Below the pieces are notes generated by a model. The model saw nothing but the letters and a program-made list of their open reading frames with translations. It was not told the origin of the DNA and ran no database searches. The position numbers and the translations under genes were made by a program. Positions 1-8,735 of a DNA stretch of 64,000 bases are shown piece after piece. Location: positions 62,001 through 126,000 of the forward strand of contig NZ_QGGX01000015.1 in the NCBI RefSeq assembly GCF_003148805.1. The letters run 5' to 3'. The stretch comes from Aminobacter sp. AP02 (GTDB lineage Bacteria; Pseudomonadota; Alphaproteobacteria; Rhizobiales; Rhizobiaceae). The number at the start of each line of letters is the position of its first letter. The first letter of the stretch is position 1.

Positions 1-2
1 TG

Positions 3-818
3 TTGGACGGCACCAATTGGCTGCAGCCCGACAATGACGGCTATTTCGATGGGGAGGAACCCGCGCCGAAGCCGGCAACGAACTGGGAACGGCGCATGCG
101 TCCGGGTTCGTCCGATGCCGAACTGAAAGCATTTATCGGTAAGGCCCGAGCGGGAAAGTTGAAACCCAGCAACGGCAGCCAGCACGAGTCCTGCCATGTC
201 AGGAAGGGCGGAAAGACTGTGAAGGGCAGTGTAAGGATGCCGCTCGGGGCGATCCTCTATCAGGAAGACCGCTTTGCCGAACTTAAGGGGGAAGAGCCGG
301 ACTACAAGGAGATTGAGCGGCGTCAAGGATACTGGACCAGCTTGTTTAGCAGCGCTCGCGCCTTCAGGTCTCACGACTATTACAATCAGGAACTGGAGCC
401 CGTTCGGTACGTAAAAGCGGGGCGTATACGCCGCAAGGTAAAGCTCACCAAGGCCGAACAGCTGGAGCTTCTAGCCGGGCCGCTGCCACCTGTCACCTAC
501 TGCAAGCCGGGCCTGCCATGTGGTCATGAAGACATCGGCGCCAGCTTTCTCGGCGGCTGGATATCTGCAACCAAGGGTGCGCGGGGCATGGACCGATGGG
601 AGGATTTGTCAGATGAGTTATCCCGGCAGGAGGAGCTTGAGGTTTGGGCAGATGCGCTCCCCCCAGAGCAACAAAAGGCTCTCAATCTCGGCGCCGGGGC
701 TGCGAACTTCCGCGAGATCGGCGAGGCTTTCGCAAAGACTGGCAAGGCTGCTGAGCGATACGGCAAGGCCATCGTCATTGCCTCCAATGATAACTTGCGC
801 AAGGCAATAGCCGCATAG
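3..818 (+). CDS. Hypothetical phage protein, 5' end possibly off the window
   Basis: An open frame of 271 codons from the first possible start in view, a TTG at the window edge; the true start may be further left. The product is hydrophilic, rich in Lys/Arg and Glu. It has scattered Cys/His residues (an SCH group near residue 64 and a YCK...CGHED stretch near 168-177) that could bind metal, and a C-terminal third that looks helical. I do not recognise the family. It lies just upstream of a strong rho-independent hairpin and of the packaging genes, a place often used by late regulators or small DNA-binding proteins, but that role is only positional inference. Confidence 0.55.
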   Translation: MDGTNWLQPDNDGYFDGEEPAPKPATNWERRMRPGSSDAELKAFIGKARAGKLKPSNGSQHESCHVRKGGKTVKGSVRMPLGAILYQEDRFAELKGEEPDYKEIERRQGYWTSLFSSARAFRSHDYYNQELEPVRYVKAGRIRRKVKLTKAEQLELLAGPLPPVTYCKPGLPCGHEDIGASFLGGWISATKGARGMDRWEDLSDELSRQEELEVWADALPPEQQKALNLGAGAANFREIGEAFAKTGKAAERYGKAIVIASNDNLRKAIAA

Positions 819-1002
819 TCCCCTTTTTACACTTCGGCGGCAAAGTCAGTAGAGGGGCCTACGCACCACTCGCCTTCCTCATCGGTGCAGCCCTTCACTA
901 TCACGACAGTCTTATGGCATTGCCACGGGGACAGGCTTTACGCATGTCCGCTGTCGTTTCCCATCGCCCCCTGCGCGTCCCTCCGCGCTGCATTGGGCGA
1001 AC

Positions 1003-1045
1003 AGCGGCAGCCTCCCTGCGAAAGCGGGTTGAGGCTGCCGCTTTT
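1003..1045 (+). terminator. Strong rho-independent terminator or structured RNA hairpin
   Basis: A perfect 12-bp inverted repeat (1003-1014 with 1031-1042) is followed by a short T run. The interior refolds into a second short stem (1015-1019 with 1024-1028) closed by a GAAA tetraloop, with two unpaired T residues on one side. It sits in the 269-bp gap between the first gene and a minus-strand gene, where I see no other convincing gene. Confidence 0.7.
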
Positions 1046-1087
1046 GGACCGACGCGTGGCCATGTCATCGCGAGAAAGCGCGCAGTA

Positions 1088-1813
1088 CTACTCCGACGTG
1101 ACAGAAAAGAAATCTTGGAACGCACCAAGGTGTTTTTGTTCGAGATTATCCTCTTCAGCGCCGTAGATTATTGGGTCGGAATCAAAAGTCATTTTTGTAA
1201 GAGTCGCGCGCGGCTTAAAATCGGGTGTTTCCCGCACATGCTCCGTAACTTGCTTAAATATCTGGAACATTGCTAGTGAACTACCAATAAGATATTTCTT
1301 ATTTAGCGGAAAATGATGTTTGTTAATTTGGCAGTCGTCATATGTATCTGACGTAAGGAAATGAAACCTGATAATGAACTGAGACAGTTGCGGGCTGATA
1401 TAGGCGATATCTTTCATTAAATCTGCCGGAGGCAAAGGGATTGACGCCGGAATCTTCGTCGCAAATCGGATTTTACGGTAATACTCTCCTACGTCTGCGC
1501 CAACTGTGTAAACGCTATCAAGAGCATCATCAATCTTTTCTCTCTGCTTAGATTCTCGCAGATGCTGAATTTGCTCTCGGCCTGAAACAATAACGAACGC
1601 GCCCGCGCCCAGGGCTGCAATGCCTGCAATTAGGGTTTGAAATTCCTCTACCCAACCAAGCAGAACGACGTGGCTTAATCGCTGCCACCCGAGCCTGAGG
1701 CAGTCGCCTGTAAAGAATGCGCCGCATGTTGAACTAGATTGCGCGGCTGTGAACGCAAGCAATGCCCATACGCAGACCGCAAATATGAGCGGCTGCTTCA
1801 GTTTTTGAAACAT
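1088..1813 (-). CDS. Hypothetical membrane protein (prophage moron candidate)
   Basis: A 241-residue product when started at the ATG at 1813, which has GGGGAA five bases upstream; a GTG at 1849 would add 12 residues and lacks a ribosome site. Two hydrophobic segments are visible, residues about 7-25 and 55-75, and the remaining 165 or so residues are soluble and helical. The family is not recognised. It runs against the phage late genes and is visibly more AT-rich than them, which is typical of morons carried for lysogenic conversion or superinfection exclusion; that role is inference. The divergent + strand begins 30 bp away with a tiny gene and HNH. Confidence 0.6.
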   Translation of the reverse strand: MFQKLKQPLIFAVCVWALLAFTAAQSSSTCGAFFTGDCLRLGWQRLSHVVLLGWVEEFQTLIAGIAALGAGAFVIVSGREQIQHLRESKQREKIDDALDSVYTVGADVGEYYRKIRFATKIPASIPLPPADLMKDIAYISPQLSQFIIRFHFLTSDTYDDCQINKHHFPLNKKYLIGSSLAMFQIFKQVTEHVRETPDFKPRATLTKMTFDSDPIIYGAEEDNLEQKHLGAFQDFFSVTSE

Positions 1814-1842
1814 ATGATTCCCCAGCACCAAATGGAGGAACC

Positions 1843-1905
1843 ATGACACCGCAGTTCATTGCTCACAAGGCGACCGAACAGGCTGCCAATGACTTCGCCG
1901 CATGA
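1843..1905 (+). CDS. 20-residue leader peptide coupled to HNH gene
   Basis: An ATG preceded by GGAGG with four bases of spacing opens a 20-codon frame. Its TGA overlaps the ATG of the HNH gene (ATGA), the usual geometry of translational coupling. No family is recognised. The HNH start has no ribosome site of its own, so this short frame may exist mainly to feed ribosomes to it. Confidence 0.4.
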   Translation: MTPQFIAHKATEQAANDFAA

Positions 1906-2225
1906 CAGATCACCGCTCCGCCGAAGCTGCCGTTTACAGGCGACTTTATAAAACCGCCCGTTGGCAGCGCACCCGTGAACACCAACTGGCTCTGCAGCCT
2001 CTGTGTGAGCGCTGCTTGACGATGGAAGTTGTGGAGCCGGCGACCGTCGTGCACCACGCAGACGGTGGGCATAAGGGCGACGAGGAGAAGTTCTGGTCTG
2101 GCCCGTTCGAGTCCCTGTGTAAACCGCATCACGACAGCGAGGGCCAACGAGAGGATCGCGGTCAGGTCATCGTGACCTTCGGGCTGGACGGCTGGCCTGT
2201 CGAAGACCCCACCCCCGGTCAATAA
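1902..2225 (+). CDS. HNH endonuclease, phage packaging
   Basis: A 107-residue HNH nuclease. Zinc-binding Cys35/Cys38 and the C-terminal CKPHH group (Cys73, His76, His77) frame the central His51-His52 of the HNH fold. In HK97-type cos phages an HNH protein encoded next to the terminase works with it to cut concatemeric DNA at cos, and the position immediately upstream of terS fits that. The start is chosen at the ATG that overlaps the stop of the upstream 20-codon frame. The 85-bp gap to terS contains no gene. Confidence 0.85.
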   Translation: MTDHRSAEAAVYRRLYKTARWQRTREHQLALQPLCERCLTMEVVEPATVVHHADGGHKGDEEKFWSGPFESLCKPHHDSEGQREDRGQVIVTFGLDGWPVEDPTPGQ

Positions 2226-2316
2226 GTTGCCATCCAGCCGCCTGCAGGGCCGGCGGGGAAATGAAACGCGTTACGCCGCAGGTTTCGCTTTAAATTTTTG
2301 AAATGAGATTTTGACC

Positions 2317-2787
2317 ATGGGCGTACGAGGACCGCGCCCCGAGACGCCAGAAATACAGGCGCTGAAGGGCAATCCCGGCAAGCGCAAAAAGCGGCCGGCA
2401 TCGATAAAGCCGAAGAGCGACGTCTACATCCCGAATTACCTGACGGGCGATGCCCGCGAGTGTTTCGAAATGATCGTCGGCGCGATGCCTCCGGGCACAT
2501 ACGCAGCCACCGATACCGGCGGCGTTGCCGTCTATGCTTCAGCCTGGGCCGATCACAAGCGAGCCGCCGAGGCGCTTTCCGTGGAGCCGGCAATCGTGCC
2601 GGGTTCAACCGGAAACATGCAGCCCAACCCATGGTTCAAAATCAAGAACGAGGCGGCCCGCATCATGATGTCGATGGGTGACAGGCTTGGCCTGGATCCA
2701 AAGGCTCGCGCTGCTTTGGTGCCGCCTGAGGAGAAGCCAAAATCGAAGTTCAGCGGCCTGATTGGGCGAAGCGCGGAGACGGCGTAA
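2317..2787 (+). CDS. Terminase small subunit (P27 family)
   Basis: Product of about 156 residues with the P27-type opening GPRP...PEI..LKGNPGKR, basic and proline-rich, then a helical domain. It recognises phage DNA and presents it to the large subunit for packaging into proheads. ATG at 2317 is preferred over the in-frame TTG at 2311. The gene is followed directly, with frame overlap, by terL. Confidence 0.85.
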   Translation: MGVRGPRPETPEIQALKGNPGKRKKRPASIKPKSDVYIPNYLTGDARECFEMIVGAMPPGTYAATDTGGVAVYASAWADHKRAAEALSVEPAIVPGSTGNMQPNPWFKIKNEAARIMMSMGDRLGLDPKARAALVPPEEKPKSKFSGLIGRSAETA

Positions 2788-2816
2788 CCAAGAAGGGCCT
2801 GACACGCGCACAGAAA

Positions 2817-4403
2817 GTGATTGAGTTCATCGAATTGCTGCGCGTCCCAAGCGGCGAAGGGCAGGGCGGGCTACTCAAGCTTCGCCCCTGGCAGAAGCAG
2901 TTTGTGCGCGATCTTTACGCGCCGCACGATGATCACGGCCGGAGGAGAGTTCGCCGAGCTATCCTTTCGGTTGCTCGAAAAAACGGCAAGACAGCGCTGA
3001 TTGCGGCTCTGGTGCTTGCCCATCTAGTTGGACCGGAAGCCATCCCAAATGGCGAGATTTACTCTGCCGCGACCGATCGCGAGCAGGCAGGCCAGGTCTT
3101 CAAATTTGCCCGTCAGATCGTTGAAGCTGACCCTGAGTTGGATGCGGACGGCGGCGGGCTAGTCACGGTCGTTCCATCGACCAAGACGTTGGTGGTCAAA
3201 AGCAATGGCTCGTTTTATCGCGCGCTGTCCGCCGAGGCCGGCACGAAGCATGGCTTGAACCCATCGGTATGGATTTACGACGAACTCGCACAAGCGCGTG
3301 ATCAGGAGCTTTACGAGGTCATGAACACCTCGCAGGGCGCACGTCAGGAGCCTCTCGGCATTGTCATTTCAACTCAATCGCCTGACCCGGAACATCCGCT
3401 TTCTAAGCTGATCGACGACGGCCTCGTTGCAAACGACAACACTGTGCTGGTGCACCTGTATTGCGCTTCGGATGATGCCGAAATCATGGACGAATCCGCC
3501 TGGCGTCTGGCCAATCCGGCTCTCGGCGACTTTCGCTCGGTTGATGATTTGCGCGCCTTGGCCGTGCAGGCTGAGCGCATGAAGACCTTGGAGGCTTCGT
3601 TCAGGAACCTCTACCTCAACCAGCGCGTAGACCAGAACTCGCCGCTCATCCCGAGATCGGAATGGAAGGCCTGTCAGGTTGCTGACACTGAAGCAAATGC
3701 TGCGACAGGCCTCCTTGTGTCTGGAGAGCGCATCTATCTCGCCCTCGACCTCTCTGGGGTCAACGACCTGACGTCGCTTGCCGGTGTCAGCGCGGAGCCA
3801 AAAGAGGATCGCATCGGCGCCTGGCACTGGAAGCCTGGCGAGTGGCTTCATGAGCATTCTCGTCGCGACAGGGTCCCGTACGATGTTTGGGCGCGCCCCG
3901 ATGAGGGCTGGCTCGAGACACCGCCGGGAAGGGCAATCGACTACGCGTATGTCGCGGGTCGAATTGCGCATATCCGCGATGACTTTGAGGTCGTTGGATT
4001 GGCGTATGATCGTTGGCGCATTGAGCAATTGCTAGTTGAGTTCAATCGTATCGGCCTGGACGCCTACATCGACGGCAAAGACAAACCCTTCGATGGCGCC
4101 CTTCGGCTAGTTCCTTGGGGGCAGGGTTTCCGAGACATGGCTCCGGCGGTGGAAGCGCTGGAGGCATCGGTGGTTCACCGACGGTTCCGGCACAATGGAA
4201 ACCCGGTACTCGGCTTTTGCTTCGCCAACGCAATTGTCGTTTCGGACGCGTCTGGCAACCGAAAATTAGATAAATCCAAGACGCGTTTCCGCATAGATGG
4301 AGCGGTTTCAACCGCAATGTGCCTCGGTCTCAAGGCGCGGGAAGTGACGGAAACGGTCGAGTCCTCCATCTACAAAACGCGCGGCATCCGAATGGCCGGC
4401 TAA
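2817..4403 (+). CDS. Terminase large subunit
   Basis: The packaging motor, 528 residues from a GTG at 2817. Walker A is VARKNGKT at residues 52-59, Walker B is VWIYDE at 151-156, and the coupling motif ISTQSPDP follows near 184-191. The C-terminal half has the RNase H-like nuclease start LALDLSGVNDLT. The start is uncertain: the frame stays open upstream to about 2730, overlapping terS, and encodes a plausible basic stretch (TKKGLTRAQK) just before the GTG, with only CTG at 2799 as another near-cognate start. The portal gene follows after 13 bp. Confidence 0.93.
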   Translation: MIEFIELLRVPSGEGQGGLLKLRPWQKQFVRDLYAPHDDHGRRRVRRAILSVARKNGKTALIAALVLAHLVGPEAIPNGEIYSAATDREQAGQVFKFARQIVEADPELDADGGGLVTVVPSTKTLVVKSNGSFYRALSAEAGTKHGLNPSVWIYDELAQARDQELYEVMNTSQGARQEPLGIVISTQSPDPEHPLSKLIDDGLVANDNTVLVHLYCASDDAEIMDESAWRLANPALGDFRSVDDLRALAVQAERMKTLEASFRNLYLNQRVDQNSPLIPRSEWKACQVADTEANAATGLLVSGERIYLALDLSGVNDLTSLAGVSAEPKEDRIGAWHWKPGEWLHEHSRRDRVPYDVWARPDEGWLETPPGRAIDYAYVAGRIAHIRDDFEVVGLAYDRWRIEQLLVEFNRIGLDAYIDGKDKPFDGALRLVPWGQGFRDMAPAVEALEASVVHRRFRHNGNPVLGFCFANAIVVSDASGNRKLDKSKTRFRIDGAVSTAMCLGLKAREVTETVESSIYKTRGIRMAG

Positions 4404-4416
4404 CCGGAAGGAAATC

Positions 4417-5691
4417 ATGGGAATTCTTGACTTCTTCCGGTCCAAGCCGGAGGCGGTGGCGCCTAAGCGCGCCCCGCGCGCGGACTGGGTGGAGTTTACG
4501 GATCTAACCGATCCGAGGCTTGCCACGTTCATCCAATCCGGCGCCAGCACCGAAAGCGGCACCATTATCACGCCATCGAAGGCGCTGTTTAACACCGCCG
4601 TCTTCCGATGCGTCGATCTGATCTCGGGCAGCATAGGCATGTTGCCGATGTATCTGATGAGGAAGGGCGCAAACGGTGCCCTTGAGCCGGATGAAGAGCA
4701 CTCACTGTATGACGTTCTTCATTCGCAGCCTAACGGCTGGCAGACGGCATACGAGTTTCGCCGATTGATGCAGGCGAATGCCCTCAATGAGGGCAACGCT
4801 TACGCCCAGATCGTCCGAAGCGGCAAGCGCGTGATCGCTTTACACCCACTGCAGCCGTCGCGGGTTTGCGTGGAGCAGCATGACGACCTCAGCATCACCT
4901 ATACGGTCACGCGCAAGGACGGTCGGCAAGTAAAGCTGGCGCAGTCTGACGTTTTCCACCTTCGGGATATCTCGGTCGACGGTATCGTTGGCCTTTCGCG
5001 GGTGAGGCAGGCGAAAGAAGCCATTGGCTTGGCCATGCAGACGGAAAAGTCCGCTGCGCGCTTGTTCAAGAACGGCACAATGGTTGGCGGGGCGCTTACA
5101 CATCCCGGCAAGTTGGGCGATGACGAGTTCGAAAACCTCGACACCAGCCTGAAAGACAAGTTTTCCGGCGCGGAAAACGCCCACAAATGGCTGATCCTCG
5201 AAGAGGGGATGAAGGCCGAGCCATTCTCGTCGACGGCGCGCGATTCCCAGCAGATCGAGACGCGAAACCATCAGATTGAGGAGATCGCCCGCGCCTTTGG
5301 CGTGCCGCGGCCGCTTCTAATGATGGACGATACCAGTTGGGGTTCGGGCATTGAGACCCTTGGTCTGTTTTTCGTCCGATATTCGTTGGCGCCGTGGTTT
5401 GTCGCCTGGGAGCAGGCCGTTTCGCGCTCGCTACTGACAAAAGATGAGCGAAAAACGCACAAAGCAGACTTCGACGAGCGCGAATTGCTGCGTGGATCCA
5501 TCAAGGACCAGGCCGAATTCCTTACTAAGGCGCTTGGCGCTGGCGGCTCAAGGCCGTGGATGACGCAGAACGAGGCTCGAGACTACGTCGGGCTCAGTCA
5601 GCGGGACGACGAAGACGCCAACAGCCTCAAGAATCCTATGACGCAGCCTACGGGCGCGCAGCCTCAGGACACCAAGAATGAGCCTAAATAG
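4417..5691 (+). CDS. Portal protein (HK97 family)
   Basis: 424 residues, the usual size for HK97-type portals. The middle contains the family-like SISYTVTRKDGR, VFHLRDIS..GIVGLSRVRQAKEAIG and the IARAFGVPRPLL segment typical of the core. It forms the dodecameric ring at one capsid vertex through which terminase pumps DNA. ATG at 4417 is preceded by GGAAGG. Its 3' end overlaps the protease gene by 14 bp, suggesting coupled translation. Confidence 0.93.
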   Translation: MGILDFFRSKPEAVAPKRAPRADWVEFTDLTDPRLATFIQSGASTESGTIITPSKALFNTAVFRCVDLISGSIGMLPMYLMRKGANGALEPDEEHSLYDVLHSQPNGWQTAYEFRRLMQANALNEGNAYAQIVRSGKRVIALHPLQPSRVCVEQHDDLSITYTVTRKDGRQVKLAQSDVFHLRDISVDGIVGLSRVRQAKEAIGLAMQTEKSAARLFKNGTMVGGALTHPGKLGDDEFENLDTSLKDKFSGAENAHKWLILEEGMKAEPFSSTARDSQQIETRNHQIEEIARAFGVPRPLLMMDDTSWGSGIETLGLFFVRYSLAPWFVAWEQAVSRSLLTKDERKTHKADFDERELLRGSIKDQAEFLTKALGAGGSRPWMTQNEARDYVGLSQRDDEDANSLKNPMTQPTGAQPQDTKNEPK

Positions 5692-6568
5692 GGCGCCAGT
5701 CGGCGCTATTGAGCGTCCTGGCGCCTATCGCTGGGACGTTCCTAAGTCTGCAATGGCCAAATGGGGCGTTGCCCCTCTTGCCGCCGAAGCGGACGAGACG
5801 AACACCATCTCGATCTACGACCAGATTGGCGAAGATTACTGGAGCGGCGAGGGCTTCACCGCCAAGCGGATGGCTGCGGCACTTCGAAACATCGGTGCGA
5901 ACCCCGTTACGGTGAACGTCAACTCGCCCGGCGGCGACATGTTCGAAGGCTTGGCGATCTACAACCTGCTTGCCGAGCACCCGGCCGAAGTCACCATCCG
6001 CGTTATGGGGATTGCGGCAAGCGCGGCTTCCATCATCGCTATGGCCGGCGACAAGGTGCTCATGGGTACCGGCACCATGATCATGGTGCACCGGGCATGG
6101 GGGCTAGCACTCGGCAATCATCACGATTTTGCCGAAGCCTCATCGCTTTTCCAGAAGTTCGACGAGGCTATGGCCTCAATCTACGTCGAACGCACCGGCC
6201 TGTCCGAGGCGGAGATTTTCGCGCTACTCGACGGCTCCAGCAAGAGTTCTGACGGCACGTTCATGACCGTCACGGAAGCCATCGACAAGGGTTTTGCCGA
6301 CGGCAAGTTCGAGAAATCGAGCGCGGCCGACGCCAAGGCGTCGGTGCCGACGAAGGTGCTGGCCAAGCGGCGCGTTGAAGCCGCTTTGGCCGCGCAAGGG
6401 ATGTCCCGCAAAGAGCGGTACGAGATCCTGAATGAGATTGGCGGCGAGCGTGATGCAGCCCCCACAGCCAAGCGAGATGCTGGCGAAGACGAAAAGAACC
6501 TGTCCGCCATCAGCGCGGCACTCACCAGCAATCTTTGTATTCTAGGAGGTCCAATTGGACGCCACTGA
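5678..6568 (+). CDS. ClpP-type head maturation protease
   Basis: 296 residues with a ClpP/S49-like serine protease domain. The fold markers are VNSPGGDMFEGLAIYN (82-97), the nucleophile Ser115 in GIAASAAS, and His138 in MVHRA. The C-terminal third is charged and probably acts as a scaffold or is removed on maturation. It cleaves the capsid delta domain and itself during prohead maturation. The stop lies 14 bp inside the capsid gene, so the capsid ribosome site is within this frame. Confidence 0.92.
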   Translation: MSLNRAPVGAIERPGAYRWDVPKSAMAKWGVAPLAAEADETNTISIYDQIGEDYWSGEGFTAKRMAAALRNIGANPVTVNVNSPGGDMFEGLAIYNLLAEHPAEVTIRVMGIAASAASIIAMAGDKVLMGTGTMIMVHRAWGLALGNHHDFAEASSLFQKFDEAMASIYVERTGLSEAEIFALLDGSSKSSDGTFMTVTEAIDKGFADGKFEKSSAADAKASVPTKVLAKRRVEAALAAQGMSRKERYEILNEIGGERDAAPTAKRDAGEDEKNLSAISAALTSNLCILGGPIGRH

Positions 6569-7775
6569 AATTAAGTCCCTGATCGAAGACCAGGGCCGTG
6601 CCTTTGAGGCATTCAAGGCCGAACACAACGCAGCCCTCGCTGACGTCAAGAAGGGCACGACAGACGTCGTTCGCACCGACAAGGTCGACCGCATCAACTC
6701 CGCCATCAGCGACCTGCAGTCGGCACTGGACGAGCAGGCTGTGAAGCTTGCCGCAATGCAGACCGGCGCCCAGACCGGCGACAACAAGACGCGCGGCGAG
6801 TACGCAAAGGCGTTCGACAGGTTCTTCCGCAAGGGAGACGAGGCCGGCATTGATGCCGCTATCGAGGCTGCGATTGCGGCTGGCCCGAAGGCTGCGATGA
6901 ACATCACCACTCCTGCGGACGGCGGCTACACCGCTCCGCTCGAGTGGGATCGCACCATCACGGACAAACTCAAGATCGTCTCGCCGATGCGCCAGATTGC
7001 TTCGGTGATCACGATCGGCGGCAATGGCCTCTCGAAGCTCTACAATGACCGTGCCACGGCTTCCGGCTGGGTCGGTGAATCTGCGGCTCGCCCGGAAACC
7101 ACCACTGCAAAGTTCGCAGAGGTGAAGTTCAACACTGGCGAAATCTATGCCAATCCGGCCGCTACCCAGCGCCTTCTGGACGATTCCGAGCTCAATCTCG
7201 AGAGCTGGCTTGCCGGCGAAGTCGAGGCCGAGTTCGCATATCAGGAAGGTGTTGCATTTATCTCCGGCAACGGCACGGACAAGCCCAAAGGCATCCTGAC
7301 CTACACCACGGCGCCGTCGCATCCTTGGGGCGCAATCCCGATCGTCAATTCCAACGCTGCGGCCGCCCTTACGACCGACGGCTTGATTGATCTGGTTTAC
7401 GACCTTCCGAGCGAGCGCACGCCCAACGCCCGGTTCACTCTGAACCGCAAGACGCAGGGCGCGGTACGTAAGCTGAAGGATGGCCAGGGCAATTACATCT
7501 GGCAGCCCGGCCTTGTCTCGGGTCAGCCGGCAACGATCCTTGGCTTTCCTGTCACCGAACTGGCCGCAATGCCAGATATCGCAGCCGACGCCATCCCGAT
7601 CGTGTTTGGCGACTTCGCTCGTGGCTATCTGGTTGTTGATCGTACGGGCACCCGCATTCTGCGTGACCCATACACCAACAAGCCGTTCGTGCAGTTCTAC
7701 ACGACCAAGCGCGTCGGCGGCGGCGTCACCGACCCGACTGCGCTGCGCTACCACAAGGTCGCTGTTAACCCGTAA
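6555..7775 (+). CDS. Major capsid protein (HK97 fold)
   Basis: 406 residues. The N-terminal 90 or so form a charged helical delta/scaffold segment, then the HK97 shell domain starts around AAMNITTPADGGYTAPLEWD. Conserved features are the ESAARPETTTAKFAEV strand and the GYLVVDRTGTRILRDPYTNKP segment near the C terminus. It starts with a TTG that has an optimal AGGAGG at 6544-6549, five bases upstream, so the rare start is well supported. A UUCG-capped hairpin follows the gene. Confidence 0.95.
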   Translation: MDATEIKSLIEDQGRAFEAFKAEHNAALADVKKGTTDVVRTDKVDRINSAISDLQSALDEQAVKLAAMQTGAQTGDNKTRGEYAKAFDRFFRKGDEAGIDAAIEAAIAAGPKAAMNITTPADGGYTAPLEWDRTITDKLKIVSPMRQIASVITIGGNGLSKLYNDRATASGWVGESAARPETTTAKFAEVKFNTGEIYANPAATQRLLDDSELNLESWLAGEVEAEFAYQEGVAFISGNGTDKPKGILTYTTAPSHPWGAIPIVNSNAAAALTTDGLIDLVYDLPSERTPNARFTLNRKTQGAVRKLKDGQGNYIWQPGLVSGQPATILGFPVTELAAMPDIAADAIPIVFGDFARGYLVVDRTGTRILRDPYTNKPFVQFYTTKRVGGGVTDPTALRYHKVAVNP

Positions 7776-7784
7776 TCTTTGATC

Positions 7785-7807
7785 GGGGCGGCTTCGGCCG
7801 CCCCTTT
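7785..7807 (+). terminator. UUCG-capped hairpin after capsid gene
   Basis: An 8-bp GC stem (7785-7792 with 7797-7804) closed by a TTCG tetraloop and followed by three Ts. The weak T run suggests a partial terminator or mRNA stabiliser that helps keep capsid transcripts in excess over downstream head-tail genes. Confidence 0.65.
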
Positions 7808-7825
7808 CCCAACATGGAGGCGCAA

Positions 7826-7999
7826 ATGGAAGCGCGAGTTACCAAGGCGTTCCCCGGCGTTCCCGAGGGCGAGATTTACGGCAGGCAGTTCGAGGTTGGC
7901 GAGGTGATTTCCGGCCGAATGGCGGAAGTTGCTCTGGCCGAAGGATGGGCCGTCAAAGAGGGCGAAAAGTCCAAGGACGCCGCACCTAAGCGGGGCTGA
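7826..7999 (+). CDS. Small head-module protein, unknown
   Basis: A 57-residue product if started at the ATG at 7826, which has GGAGG five bases upstream; an earlier ATG at 7814 overlaps that ribosome site. It is short and charged, with the compact segment EGEIYGRQFEVGEVISGRMAEVALAEGWA and a basic tail. Small proteins of this shape commonly sit between capsid and gp6-like connector in HK97-type phages. No function is assigned. Confidence 0.65.
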   Translation: MEARVTKAFPGVPEGEIYGRQFEVGEVISGRMAEVALAEGWAVKEGEKSKDAAPKRG

Positions 8000-8002
8000 C
8001 CA

Positions 8003-8281
8003 ATGGCGCTGACCCTTGAGAAGGCCAAGAAGCATCTTCGCATCGAGTTCGACGACGATAACGAGATGATCCAGCTTTACCTCGACGCCGCCAAGTCATG
8101 GGCGTTGAGGTATTGCAATAGGCTGACGGTGCCGGCGGAGGCAGAATTCGCGTTTGATGCCGCCACTTTGCTCACGATGGCAGATCTTTACGAGAACCGT
8201 GAGGCGCAAACAGCCAACGCCCTGCATGAAAACGTCAGCGCGCGTCGGCTGATCGACCCCTATCGCCTGTTGAGGGTCTAG
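8003..8281 (+). CDS. Head-tail connector, gp6-like
   Basis: 92 residues, all helical, with the family opening LTLEKAKKHLRIEFDDDNEMIQ (shown in part) and a closing RLIDPYR motif. This matches phage gp6-like/HK97 connector proteins that form the ring under the portal. ATG at 8003, three bases after the previous stop. The location directly after the capsid module supports the call. Confidence 0.85.
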   Translation: MALTLEKAKKHLRIEFDDDNEMIQLYLDAAKSWALRYCNRLTVPAEAEFAFDAATLLTMADLYENREAQTANALHENVSARRLIDPYRLLRV

Positions 8282-8283
8282 CC

Positions 8284-8541
8284 GTGTGGCTTCGCTTCAC
8301 CGCCGACATGGACTTCAAACCCGCGGCCGGAACCACGATCGAATACAAGGCCGGCATGGTGCAGAACGTCACCCGCGACTGCGCAGACGAAGCGGTGACC
8401 GCGGGCAAGGGCGTGCGGTTGAACGCACCGCGGAAGGGCGAGGTGGCGGATAAAGCCGTTGATCGCCTAGAAGCAAGGCTTGACCGGGCTTTCAAGCATA
8501 ACGACTATCGAACCAATCAAGCGTTCTCTGCGTCAAAGTAG
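8284..8541 (+). CDS. Hypothetical small phage protein
   Basis: 85 residues from a GTG two bases after the previous stop, consistent with coupling. The first half resembles a small beta domain (WLRFTADMDF.PAAGTTIEYKAG), followed by a helical basic tail. The family is not recognised. The position between two connectors suggests a virion or assembly role. The last 50 bp overlap, antisense, the end of a minus-strand gene. Confidence 0.6.
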   Translation: MWLRFTADMDFKPAAGTTIEYKAGMVQNVTRDCADEAVTAGKGVRLNAPRKGEVADKAVDRLEARLDRAFKHNDYRTNQAFSASK

Positions 8542-8686
8542 ATTCAGGGTCGCGTTGAGAAAACCGAGCGCGTGCAGCAACCAGAACCTGGGTGATCCCG
8601 CTTTCAGGGATTTGCTCAAGGGTCGAAATAATTGCCATCAACGCGATCTCGGTGGCACGTAATCTAGCCTCTAAATCCTCGTCCAT
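8492..8686 (-). CDS. Small antisense gene within head-tail operon
   Basis: 64 residues from an ATG at 8686 with a strong GGGAGGGG ribosome site a few bases upstream. The product is amphipathic and helical: an acidic start (MDEDLEARLRATEIALMAII) then a mixed tail. It lies on the strand opposite the late operon in the gap before the next connector gene. The family is not recognised; anti-repressor, moron or small regulator are all possible. The strong ribosome site is the main reason to accept it. Confidence 0.55.
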   Translation of the reverse strand: MDEDLEARLRATEIALMAIISTLEQIPESGITQVLVAARARFSQRDPESTLTQRTLDWFDSRYA

Positions 8687-8735
8687 TTGCCCCTCCCATT
8701 TTTGGGCAATCAACCACATTGGCTGAGAGGTGTCT

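Noticed and set aside
827-904. Minus-strand frame reading VKGCTDEEGEWCVGPSTDFAAEV
   Set aside because: Looks coding-like but is only 25 codons from a GTG with no ribosome site, and no ATG is available; not enough to list.
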